The notes beneath the pieces were generated by a model, which was not told the DNA's origin, made no database searches, and saw only the letters and a program-made list of their open reading frames with translations. The position numbers and the translations under genes are program-made. 13,204 nt of DNA, from positions 1-13,204 of the forward strand of contig CALFEW010000410.1 of the NCBI GenBank assembly GCA_937958365.1. The letters are read 5' to 3'. Below are positions 1-6,356 of this stretch, one piece after another; within the stretch, counting starts at the first letter, position 1; every line of letters starts with the position of its first letter. Source of the DNA: an uncultured Chloroflexota bacterium. Lineage in GTDB: Bacteria; Chloroflexota; Anaerolineae; Promineifilales; Promineifilaceae.

Positions 1-3
1 AAC

Positions 4-40
4 GGGATGCTTCACTCCGAAGACTCCGTTCAGCATGACA
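4..40. repeat. Dispersed 37-bp repeat, copy 1 (degenerate)
   Basis: This stretch matches 11876-11912 at 32 of 37 positions by eye and is related, in reverse orientation, to 11725-11757. It starts GGGATGCTTC and ends ATGACA. It has no coding role that I can see and lies just beyond the 3' end of the methyltransferase-like gene. The family looks like an intergenic dispersed repeat. Confidence 0.6.
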
Positions 41-106
41 CGCTTTCTTGCTAGAATTGCAAAACACAGATTGCTTGGAATGAACCATGCCCAATTCTCA
101 AAAAAC

Positions 107-796
107 TCACGATTGAGGCGCAAAACCAGTCTGGCGAATCGTTGGGCAGTTTCCTGCGCTATACAAGCCGATGTTTTGCCCCTTGAAATTAAGCCGAAAG
201 GGAGCCACCGCCTGGCCTTTTTGCACCGCATAATCGGCCAGACTTTCCAACCAGTGAACGCCGATGGGCGGAATGAGCGGTTCGTCTATGACGCAGCAGG
301 GAAACAAGACGAAGCCGCAGCCAACCGTAGCCGCTGCGTCAATGATGGCGATGTTGCAGCCGTGGGCGTGCATCCCCACCAGCAAGTCGAACTCCTGCGC
401 CATGTCGGGGACGAAGGGTTTGGCAATGTGGTGGACCGGCTCGGCTGCGCCCAGGCGTACGCGCTGCCCGGTGGCGATGTCTTTGTATTTATCGGGCAGG
501 AGTTGGTACGTGGGATCAATGACGGTTGCCTGCCAGCCGCTTTGTTGCAGCAGGTGGGCCAACAATCCTTTGCCCCCGGCAATGTCGGCGACGCGGCAGG
601 GCGCAAAATGTTCGGTAAGCCAGCGGTGCAGCAGTTGAAAGCGGAACTTTTTCATTTTCCGCAGTTCTTTTGCGCGTTGTGCTTCTAATTGGCGTTGGTA
701 GCTGAAGTCGGGGAGGAGGGGGGCGGTTACGGCCGTTCTCTGTTCCACACTCTCAAATAAACTCTGACCGAATTCGCGGTCTTTATGTCTGGTCAT
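107..796 (-). CDS. Class I SAM-dependent methyltransferase-like protein
   Basis: 229 aa, predicted cytoplasmic. It has a glycine-rich SAM-binding motif I, VADIAGGKG at residues 69-77, followed by an acidic post-I strand VIDP (92-95). Later come GMHAHGC (141-147) and a PCC motif (166-168). The order motif I, then G-x-H-A-x-G, then PCC resembles the Methyltransf_32 group (METTL25-like), where the usual form is HACGD. Here the Asp after HxxG is replaced by HGCN. The N-terminal 60 residues are charged and probably helical (QRQLEAQRAKELRKMKKFRF). The ATG at 796 has an AGGG Shine-Dalgarno sequence about 5 nt upstream. A TAV tripeptide (residues 21-23) is encoded by an ACGGCCGT palindrome. The substrate cannot be told from sequence; RNA or protein are both possible. 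It faces away from the glycosylation genes and shares no operon with them. An overlapping plus-strand frame (35-688) is a shadow. Confidence 0.8.
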   Translation of the reverse strand: MTRHKDREFGQSLFESVEQRTAVTAPLLPDFSYQRQLEAQRAKELRKMKKFRFQLLHRWLTEHFAPCRVADIAGGKGLLAHLLQQSGWQATVIDPTYQLLPDKYKDIATGQRVRLGAAEPVHHIAKPFVPDMAQEFDLLVGMHAHGCNIAIIDAAATVGCGFVLFPCCVIDEPLIPPIGVHWLESLADYAVQKGQAVAPFRLNFKGQNIGLYSAGNCPTIRQTGFAPQS

Positions 797-851
797 ATTC
801 CCTGAATTGTAACAGGTCTCCCGGCACGGAACCAGCGTGAACGGCCGTTCC

Positions 852-944
852 TCAGTGGTCTGCCGCCAGGTTAAGCGAGCGTTCGATCACGCCGTAGGCT
901 TCGCGTCTGTCTGGCGCGGAGAGGCAATCGTTTACCGTCTTCAT
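852..944 (-). CDS. Possible 30-codon small ORF (doubtful)
   Basis: An ATG at 944 opens a 30-residue frame ending in TGA at 852, 55 nt upstream of the methyltransferase start and on the same strand. An in-frame TAA lies three codons before the ATG, so the frame cannot be a longer gene cut here. Codons are mostly G/C-ending, like the neighbours, and the peptide is charged and helix-like (it includes EAYGVIERSLNLAADH). There is no good Shine-Dalgarno sequence. The 5' part overlaps the candidate promoter for the plus-strand GT2 gene. I do not recognise the peptide. It may be a real microprotein, a gene remnant or chance. Confidence 0.25.
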   Translation of the reverse strand: MKTVNDCLSAPDRREAYGVIERSLNLAADH

Positions 945-959
945 GGTTTGTTATAAAAT
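931..959 (+). promoter_or_regulatory. Candidate sigma70-type promoter for the glycosylation cassette
   Basis: A -35-like TTTACC (931-936) and a -10-like TAAAAT (954-959) are separated by 17 bp. The predicted transcript start is near 966, giving a leader of about 30 nt before the ATG at 996. An AAGGAAA ribosome-binding site lies in that leader. This is the most promoter-like stretch ahead of the three-gene run. Spacing and -10 are good, the -35 is weak. Confidence 0.4.
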
Positions 960-995
960 CCCCTGACTTGGCAACCAACAAGGAAAACTAAACGC

Positions 996-1685
996 ATGAA
1001 AGTTTCTGTGATCATACCTGTTTACAACGAGCGGGAAACACTTATTCCCGCTGTAGAAGCCGTATTAGCCGTTAATCAGGCAGACGAAATCATTGTGGTA
1101 GATGATGGCTCGACTGATGGCACGCGGGACTTGTATCCGGCGTTGGCCGCGTTGGATGACATCATTCACGTGCATCTGCACGACCGCAACATGGGCAAGG
1201 GCGCGGCCGTGCGCACCGGCTTCCGCAAGGCCACCGGTGACATCTTTTTGATTCAGGACGCCGACCTGGAATATGACCCCCGCGATTATGAGGCGCTGCT
1301 GCGGCCTATCCGTGAAGGCAAGGTCGCGGTGGTTTATGGCTCGCGTTTTCGCGGCGGCCCAACCAAAACGATGTTTTTTACCCACATGGTAGGCAACAAA
1401 ATTCTCACTCTGGTGACCAATATTCTCTACAACACCATCATGACGGACATGGAGACCTGCTACAAGGTGTTCCGCGCCGACGTGGTGCGCGATATTCCTT
1501 TGCGGTCACGCGGGTTTGAGTTTGAACCGGAAATTACGTCGAAGGTGTTGAAGCGGGGCCATCGCATTTACGAAGTGCCGATTTCTTATAACGGCCGTGA
1601 ATTCGACGAAGGTAAAAAGCTCAACCCCTGGCGCGAAGGCCCAAAGGCGCTTTATTACCTCATCAAGTATCGTTTTGTGGATTAA
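996..1685 (+). CDS. GT2 glycosyltransferase, polyprenyl/dolichyl-phosphate sugar synthase-like
   Basis: 229 aa, the usual length of a soluble DPM1-like enzyme. GT-A fold motifs are in order: IIPVYNE (6-12), VVDDGS (34-39) for nucleotide-sugar binding, NMGKGAAVRTG (65-75), the metal-binding DAD (88-90), GSRF (115-118), and the TDMETCYKVFR segment (150-160) typical of dolichyl-phosphate mannosyltransferase relatives. There is no C-terminal membrane anchor. The expected reaction is transfer of a hexose from GDP- or UDP-sugar to polyprenyl phosphate at the inner face of the membrane; the actual sugar is not evident. The ATG at 996 has AAGGAAA upstream. It is first of three co-directional genes, and the next two are membrane proteins of GT-C type that could use its product. 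NGR at residues 199-201 is encoded by the recurrent ACGGCCGT palindrome. Family call firm, acceptor inferred. Confidence 0.9.
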   Translation: MKVSVIIPVYNERETLIPAVEAVLAVNQADEIIVVDDGSTDGTRDLYPALAALDDIIHVHLHDRNMGKGAAVRTGFRKATGDIFLIQDADLEYDPRDYEALLRPIREGKVAVVYGSRFRGGPTKTMFFTHMVGNKILTLVTNILYNTIMTDMETCYKVFRADVVRDIPLRSRGFEFEPEITSKVLKRGHRIYEVPISYNGREFDEGKKLNPWREGPKALYYLIKYRFVD

Positions 1686-1692
1686 CCATTCC

Positions 1693-1728
1693 CAGCTTCC
1701 CGGAAGTTTCCAAACTTCCGGGAAGCTG
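1693..1728. repeat. Perfect 17-bp inverted repeat between GT2 and GT39 genes
   Basis: Arms 1693-1709 and 1712-1728 are perfectly complementary with only CC between them. Each arm contains its own imperfect palindrome (CTTCCCGGAAG and CTTCCGGGAAG), so the element is a palindrome made of two palindromes. It begins 8 nt after the GT2 stop and ends 8 nt before the next ATG. The right arm holds the only Shine-Dalgarno-like sequence (GGAAG, 1721-1725) of the following gene, so an RNA hairpin could limit its translation. No T-tract follows, so it is not a typical terminator. Confidence 0.85.
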
Positions 1729-1736
1729 CCAGACCG

Positions 1737-3257
1737 ATGAATTGGCGGGTAAAAACCGGGTTGGTGATGGCAGCAGGGCTAACGGCCGTTCTCCGTTTCC
1801 ACGCCCTCTTCGCCAACACCTTCCACGCCGACGAAGCCCTGTTTGCCACCTGGGCGCGTTACATTGCCACCTGGCGCGACCCGCTGCTGCTGACGCAGGC
1901 TGTTGATAAACCCCCCTTGCTCTTCTATTTGCAGGCTTTGTTTTACCTATATCCCGTGTTTGGCCCCTCGGAAATCGCCGCGCGGCTGCCCAATTTCATC
2001 GCCTCGATTTTGCTGGTTCCACTGGTAGGCGTGTGGGCGTGGCGGCTGTATGGGGATGGGGTAACGGCCGTTCTCGCCGCCCTCCTTCTCGCCCTCTCCC
2101 CCTTCGCCATCCAGTTCAGCGCCACCGCTTTCACCGACCCGCTTATGGTTTTCTGGCTGGTGGCGGCGATGGCGAATGTAGATTTCGGATTTCGGATTTC
2201 GGATTTCGGAGTGGCTACCGACCGCCAGCCATCAGCCACCGGACACCAACCACCAGCGGGCAATCGTCCCCTGCGGGCTGGCCTCTTTATGGGGTTGGCG
2301 GCGGCCACCAAATATCAGGCGTGGTTGTTTTTGCCGCTGATCGTGGGGTTGGCGTGGCTGCAAGGTTGGGGGCGGCGCGATTGGGCGCGTTTTGGCCTGG
2401 GCTTGCTGCCGGTGCTGGCCTTGCTGCTGGCCTGGGATGCGGCGCGGGGCGGCGGCCTCTCGCTCTGGTCGGCGCAGATGGGCAATTTTGGCGGCGTGCG
2501 CCTCATATGGTCGTGGGAGTTGTGGCCCCGGCTGGTCGGCTGGCTGGCAATGTGGCGCCGGCTGTTCGTCTCGCCGGTTTGGTTGCTGGTGATAGCGGTG
2601 GCGCTGACACGGCCGTTTCTCCCCCAAAAATTCACCATTCACCATTCACCATTCACCATTCACCATTCACAATTCCTCTCCCTCTTCATCGCCGCCTACT
2701 TCCTCCTCCACTGGTTTCTCGCCGTCCCTATCTGGGATCGTTACCTGCTGCCGCTGCTGCCGCTGATCGCCCTGCTCGTGGCGCGGCTTTTGGCGGAAAT
2801 TGTCAATGGTCAATGGTCAATTGTCAATGGTCAACGGCGCAGGTTCATTGTTATCTGTTCACTGTTATTGGTTAGCCTGTTACTTCCCGCCTGGGGTGGG
2901 CGCAACGGCCGTTACCCCATCGGTGGACAGCCCCAGGCAGATGGCGGCGCGGCGCAAATTGCCGCCCTGCTCTATGACGCGCCCTACGGTACAGTCCTCT
3001 ATGACCACTGGTATAGCTGGCACTGGGACTATCACCTCTTTTGGCGGCGCGTCTTTGTGAATTGGGTTCCGTATCCGGCTGCCCTGGCTGAAGATTTGCA
3101 CGTCTTTGGCGACGATGGCAGCCCACGTTACCTGGTTTTGCCTCTGGACGAACCTGCGCTACCATTCCGGCGGGCGGTCGCCGCCGCCGGTTTCCGGCTG
3201 GAGCCGGTGGCCGCGCCCGAAGCAACCGAGATGCAGCTTTATCGGATTGAACGATGA
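1737..3257 (+). CDS. GT39 / PMT-like membrane glycosyltransferase (GT-C fold)
   Basis: 506 aa integral membrane protein. After the first membrane helix comes HADEALFATW (30-39), with the Asp-Glu pair expected as catalytic in the GT39/ArnT/PMT families, then DKPPLLFYLQ (57-66), the conserved K-P-P-[LF] loop. Around ten further hydrophobic segments follow, then a short soluble C-terminal region. The family transfers a sugar from a polyprenyl-phosphate carrier to an acceptor on the outer side of the membrane. Three low-complexity inserts sit in it: residues about 149-173, 299-312 and 356-366. All are encoded by 7-bp tandem repeats and lie between hydrophobic segments, where such proteins normally have short loops. 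The ATG at 1737 is only 8 nt past a strong hairpin that covers its weak ribosome-binding site; an alternative ATG at 1767 is less likely because it trims the first helix. Acceptor unknown. Confidence 0.85.
   Translation: MNWRVKTGLVMAAGLTAVLRFHALFANTFHADEALFATWARYIATWRDPLLLTQAVDKPPLLFYLQALFYLYPVFGPSEIAARLPNFIASILLVPLVGVWAWRLYGDGVTAVLAALLLALSPFAIQFSATAFTDPLMVFWLVAAMANVDFGFRISDFGVATDRQPSATGHQPPAGNRPLRAGLFMGLAAATKYQAWLFLPLIVGLAWLQGWGRRDWARFGLGLLPVLALLLAWDAARGGGLSLWSAQMGNFGGVRLIWSWELWPRLVGWLAMWRRLFVSPVWLLVIAVALTRPFLPQKFTIHHSPFTIHHSQFLSLFIAAYFLLHWFLAVPIWDRYLLPLLPLIALLVARLLAEIVNGQWSIVNGQRRRFIVICSLLLVSLLLPAWGGRNGRYPIGGQPQADGGAAQIAALLYDAPYGTVLYDHWYSWHWDYHLFWRRVFVNWVPYPAALAEDLHVFGDDGSPRYLVLPLDEPALPFRRAVAAAGFRLEPVAAPEATEMQLYRIER
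2181..2255. repeat. Heptamer tandem repeats inside the GT39 gene
   Basis: Four perfect copies of GATTTCG (2181-2208) are followed after 12 nt by five degenerate heptamers of the GCCATCA/ACCACCA type (2221-2255). Together they encode the loop starting DFGFRISDFG and a Pro/Gln-rich stretch. The reading frame stays open because 7 is not divisible by 3 and this heptamer contains no stop in any phase on this strand. Confidence 0.85.
2631..2672. repeat. TTCACCA heptamer array inside the GT39 gene
   Basis: Five perfect TTCACCA units plus a sixth, TTCACAA, run without interruption. They encode FTIHHSPFTIHHSQF between two membrane helices. The unit differs in sequence from the other arrays but has the same 7-bp period. 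Confidence 0.9.
2801..2835. repeat. GGTCAAT-type heptamer array inside the GT39 gene
   Basis: Five units with consensus KGTCAAY (TGTCAAT, GGTCAAT, GGTCAAT, TGTCAAT, GGTCAAC) are contiguous. They encode IVNGQWSIVNGQ in a loop next to the last membrane segments. Confidence 0.85.
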
Positions 3258-3292
3258 GTGATGAAAGCTCTGTTTTTCGCGGCCAAAACCAT

Positions 3293-3342
3293 AAAAATCC
3301 GCGTTAATCCGCCGCATCCGTGAAAATCCGCGTCCTATTTCT
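3293..3342. repeat. 50-bp dispersed repeat, copy A
   Basis: 46 of 50 positions match the reverse complement of 10193-10242. Internally it repeats the words ATCCGC and AAAATCCGCG. It fills much of the 97-bp gap between the GT39 and YfhO-like genes and ends 12 nt before the YfhO-like ATG. Function unknown. Confidence 0.85.
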
Positions 3343-3354
3343 GTGGAATAACCA

Positions 3355-6225
3355 ATGAATCGTAAACTTTGGGGAATTGCAACCGGGATAACCCTGGTGG
3401 GGCTGATTTTGTTGTTTTTCAACAAGATGGCCTTCAGCAACCTGATTCTGGCGCGGGGGGACACGTTTCTCTACTTTTACCCGTACTGGCAGGCGGCAGC
3501 CGAGGCGTTGCAGCACGGCCGTATCCCCCTCTGGAACCCCAGCCTATTCATGGGCGCACCGCTGCTGGCTAACAGCCAGGTTGGGTTCTTTTACCCGCTT
3601 AACTGGCCGGTGTGGCTGCTGCTGCCCACGCCCTACGCCGTCAGCGCGTCCATCATCCTGCATCTGGTGATTGCCGGGTGGGGGGCTTATCTGGCCGGGC
3701 GGCGGCGATTAGAGCTGGGCCGGGCGGCGGCCTGGCTGACGGCCGTTCTCTTTGCCCTCGGCGGCTATCTGACAGCCCAGGTCGAACACGTGAATCAGGT
3801 GCAAGGACTGGCCTGGCTGCCCTGGTTCCTGGTGGCGCTGGGCAACGGCCGTAGGCGCGATGGGCGCGACGGCTTGAAACGCGCCCTGGCCCTCGGCGTA
3901 TTGTTTGCCCTGCAACTCCTTGCCGGGCATACCCAAACTGCCTTCATCAGCGGCGTGGCGGTGGGGGTGTGGGCGCTGGCGGGAACCGAAAGATTGAAGA
4001 TCAAAGATTGGCGACCGCCTAATCTTCAATCTTCAATTTTCAATCTTTTGGCCCGTTTCTTGCCCATTGTCCTCGCCGTCTTTGTGGCTTTGCTGCTCAC
4101 GGCCGTGCAACTCCTGCCCACCCTCGAATTAACCGGCCTTTCCAGCCGCCAGGGCGGCCTGACGCCCAACGAGGTGCTGTCGTTTTCCTGGCATCCCCTG
4201 CTCATCGGGCGGTCGCTGCTGCCCGCCTATGGGCAATCGTTGTTCTCTGAATACGTCGCCTTTTTGCCGATTACGGCGCTGGTGTTGGCGGTGGTGGGTG
4301 CGTGGCAGTGGCGCAGACGGCCGGGTGTGCTGGCAGCGCTCGTCCTGACGGCCGTTGGCCTGTTCCTGGCCCTCGGTCTGTTTAACCCACTCTACTGGCT
4401 GCTGGCCCGGCTGCCCGGCTTCGATTTGTTTCGCGTGCCCGCCCGCTGGCTGGCGCTGTATGCCCTGGGCGCGGCGCTGCTGGCGGGTGCAGGATTGGAG
4501 AGATTGCGGATTGCGGATTGCGGATTGCGGATTTCCAGAACACGGAATACGGAACACGGAACACGGAACACGGAACACAGCTTACCGCTTGTTGCCTTCG
4601 CCTTCGTCCTATCCCTGATGGGCTGGACGATCCTGGCAGGTTTTCTGGCGCAGTGGCTGCCCACCGGGCCGGAAGCGCCGTTTGAGTGGCCGTCGCCCCT
4701 GACCTGGGCTTTGTGGCTGGCGGAATTGGCGTTGGCGGCGGGCTGGTGGCTGGTGGCGCGCCGCCGGTGGCGGGTGGCGATGGGCGGGATGGTGGGCACG
4801 GCCGTTCTCTTTCTCTTCCTCGCCTCCCGCAGCCTGCCCTACAACCACCTCACCACGCCGGAAGCATGGTTCGATGTGCGCCCGCCGGCGGCAAGGCTGA
4901 TTTCGGACTTTAGATTTCGGATTTCGGATTCTGGCGAGTCCTTGACCCTTTCGCCTCTCCATGCTCCGCCTGACCGGCTGCTCAGTCTCTCCGCCATCTT
5001 TTTTGATCCGGGGGATTTGGCGGAGATCGAGAGCATTTATGCCGGGCAGTTAGACGCGGCGGCGCTGTACGATTACATCGTCGCCATCAAGCAAAAAGAG
5101 ATCATTGCGCCCAATTTGCCGTTGGCCTATGGGCTGGCTTCGGTAGATGGTTTCGACGGTGGCGTGCTGCCGCTGCGCGCCTACAGCCAGTTGATGCGCC
5201 TGATTTTGCCCGCAGGCGTGACGACGACCGACGGCCGTTTGCGCGAATATCTGGACGCCGCGCCGGAAGCGAAATGGTTGGATTTGTTCAACGGCCGTTA
5301 CCTCATCACCGACAAAACCGGCGACCAGTGGCGCAAAGTCAGCCCGGCGAACCTGGAAGTTTTTTTTGACTTGCAGCACCCGCAAACCATCGCCGCTGGC
5401 GAAACGGCGGCCATCGCTTACGCACCGCCTTTCCCGGCGGCGGCGCTGGCCGTGCTGACGACCGGCGAACCGGGCGCGCTCACCGTAACAACGGCCGTTG
5501 GCGAGCAGTGGCGGTTGGAACCGGCGGCCGTAGATGGCGACCTGGTCTGGTTTGCGTGGCCGGAAACGGCCGTTGCCCAAACCATCACCTGGCACGCCGC
5601 GGCGGCCACGCCCTGGCAAATCCAGGCGGCCACGCTGGTTAACCCTCAGGATGGCACGTTTATGCCCCTGACGCTGGGCAGTTACCGCCTCATCCATTCC
5701 GGCGACGTGAAGATTTACGAGAATCTAGACGCGCTGCCTCGCGCCTTTTTGTTGTCTGCCTGGCAGTGGCAGCCGGACGAAACGGCCGTGCTGACCGCCA
5801 TGCAAAACCCGAACTTTGATCCGCGGCAAACGGCCGTGTTGCTGGGCGAAGGCGAAGACCTGACAGGTCTTCAAGACCTGTCAGGTCTGGCGGAAATCAC
5901 CTCTTACGCGCCGGAGCGGGTGGTGGTGCGCACGAACGCAGCACAAGAAAGTTTGCTGCTGCTGACCGACGCCGATTATCCCGGCTGGCAGGCGACAGTG
6001 GACGGTCAACCGGCGGCCATTATCCCGACAGATGGGCTGTTTCGCGGCGTGTTTGTGCCGGCGGGCGAGCATGAAGTGGTGTTTGCCTTTGCGCCACAGA
6101 GTTTTGCGAACGGCCGTCTGATTTCTCTGGCAAGTTTGGCGCTTTTGTTTGTTGGTTTGTTGGTGGTGTGGTGGGTTCGTAGGCAAGCCCGACCAGCCTA
6201 CAACCCTGACAAACTTCCCAAATAA
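3355..6225 (+). CDS. YfhO-family large membrane protein (probable GT-C glycosyltransferase)
   Basis: 956 aa. The N-terminal half is polytopic and begins with a helix (residues 7-22) and a first outer loop with family-typical words: RGDTFLYFYPYW (34-45, acidic D36), PLWNPSLFMGAP (58-69) and LLANSQVGFFYPLNWP (70-85). From about residue 500 the protein is mostly soluble and beta-rich, with a late domain containing DADYPGWQATVDG, a common ending for YfhO proteins. A last helix (922-938) is followed by basic WWVRRQ. In Bacillus and relatives YfhO-like proteins act in lipid-linked sugar transfer to cell-envelope polymers; the acceptor here is unknown. The upstream GT2 could supply its donor. Repeats write low-complexity peptides at residues about 213-231, 383-409, 515-527 and a palindromic insert at 834-845. 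At least 14 ACGGCCGT sites lie in the gene, giving repeated TAV and NGR tripeptides. Confidence 0.8.
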   Translation: MNRKLWGIATGITLVGLILLFFNKMAFSNLILARGDTFLYFYPYWQAAAEALQHGRIPLWNPSLFMGAPLLANSQVGFFYPLNWPVWLLLPTPYAVSASIILHLVIAGWGAYLAGRRRLELGRAAAWLTAVLFALGGYLTAQVEHVNQVQGLAWLPWFLVALGNGRRRDGRDGLKRALALGVLFALQLLAGHTQTAFISGVAVGVWALAGTERLKIKDWRPPNLQSSIFNLLARFLPIVLAVFVALLLTAVQLLPTLELTGLSSRQGGLTPNEVLSFSWHPLLIGRSLLPAYGQSLFSEYVAFLPITALVLAVVGAWQWRRRPGVLAALVLTAVGLFLALGLFNPLYWLLARLPGFDLFRVPARWLALYALGAALLAGAGLERLRIADCGLRISRTRNTEHGTRNTEHSLPLVAFAFVLSLMGWTILAGFLAQWLPTGPEAPFEWPSPLTWALWLAELALAAGWWLVARRRWRVAMGGMVGTAVLFLFLASRSLPYNHLTTPEAWFDVRPPAARLISDFRFRISDSGESLTLSPLHAPPDRLLSLSAIFFDPGDLAEIESIYAGQLDAAALYDYIVAIKQKEIIAPNLPLAYGLASVDGFDGGVLPLRAYSQLMRLILPAGVTTTDGRLREYLDAAPEAKWLDLFNGRYLITDKTGDQWRKVSPANLEVFFDLQHPQTIAAGETAAIAYAPPFPAAALAVLTTGEPGALTVTTAVGEQWRLEPAAVDGDLVWFAWPETAVAQTITWHAAAATPWQIQAATLVNPQDGTFMPLTLGSYRLIHSGDVKIYENLDALPRAFLLSAWQWQPDETAVLTAMQNPNFDPRQTAVLLGEGEDLTGLQDLSGLAEITSYAPERVVVRTNAAQESLLLLTDADYPGWQATVDGQPAAIIPTDGLFRGVFVPAGEHEVVFAFAPQSFANGRLISLASLALLFVGLLVVWWVRRQARPAYNPDKLPK
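3991..4046. repeat. Inverted pair of heptamer arrays inside the YfhO-like gene
   Basis: The left arm is AGATTGA-AGATCAA-AGATTGG (3991-4011). The right arm is CTAATCT-TCAATCT-TCAATTT-TCAATCT (4019-4046). The arms are roughly complementary, so the array can fold as a hairpin. It encodes a linker of about 19 residues between membrane helices (RLKIKDWRPPNLQSSIFN). Confidence 0.8.
4502..4580. repeat. Two adjacent heptamer arrays (GATTGCG and ACACGGA) in the YfhO-like gene
   Basis: Four perfect GATTGCG units (4502-4529) are followed by ACACGGA, ATACGGA, three more ACACGGA and a partial unit (4540-4580). They encode RIADCGLRIS and then RNTEHGTRNTEH, a hydrophilic stretch placed between hydrophobic segments. 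These are two unrelated heptamers side by side with the same period. Confidence 0.9.
4899..4933. repeat. GATTTCG heptamer array in the YfhO-like gene
   Basis: Units GATTTCG, GACTTTA, GATTTCG, GATTTCG, GATTCTG. This is the same heptamer family as at 2181-2208 in the neighbouring gene, and it yields a similar peptide (ISDFRFRISDSG). It falls at the boundary between the membrane part and the soluble part. Confidence 0.8.
5856..5888. repeat. Perfect 16-bp inverted repeat inside the YfhO-like gene
   Basis: Arms AGACCTGACAGGTCTT (5856-5871) and its exact complement (5873-5888) surround a single C. Each arm is itself an odd palindrome (AGACCTG-A-CAGGTCT). It is translated in frame as EDLTGLQDLSGL in the soluble C-terminal region, so the insertion was tolerated. 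It has the same architecture as 1693-1728 with a different sequence. Confidence 0.9.
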
Positions 6226-6230
6226 TAGCG

Positions 6231-6249
6231 GCGTAAAGCATCTTTATGC
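6231..6249 (+). terminator. Weak hairpin after the YfhO-like gene
   Basis: An 8-bp stem (GCGTAAAG / CTTTATGC, one G-U pair) with loop CAT starts 5 nt after the YfhO-like stop codon. No T-run follows, so it is at best a poor intrinsic terminator or a 3'-end stabilising hairpin. Confidence 0.25.
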
Positions 6250-6356
6250 GGGTGATTGTGTTAGAATTAGAGGTGATGAAAGCCTATTTCTGGGGCTGCT
6301 GGGGTGATGGCGGGAACGGCCGTTGACCAAAAACCTGATAAAAGAGAGGGATTAGC

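Noticed and set aside
35..688. 217-codon open frame on the plus strand
   Set aside because: It lies wholly opposite the methyltransferase-like gene, which has clear SAM-binding motifs and a ribosome-binding site. The plus frame has no recognisable domain.
2631..2672. CRISPR-like short repeats
   Set aside because: The units are contiguous heptamers with no spacers, lie inside a coding frame and have no cas genes nearby.
2033..2875. 280-codon plus-strand frame inside the GT39 gene
   Set aside because: It is a +1/+2 shadow of a GC-rich membrane gene. The GT39 frame carries the HADEALF and KPPLLFY motifs.
5050..5697. 215-codon minus-strand frame
   Set aside because: It is antisense to the soluble part of the YfhO-like protein, with an Arg/Gly/Gln-rich shadow composition and no motif.
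6226..6356. Promoter for the CBS gene (TAGAAT at 6262-6267)
   Set aside because: The -10 word is fair, but no acceptable -35 lies 16-18 bp upstream, so I did not call it.
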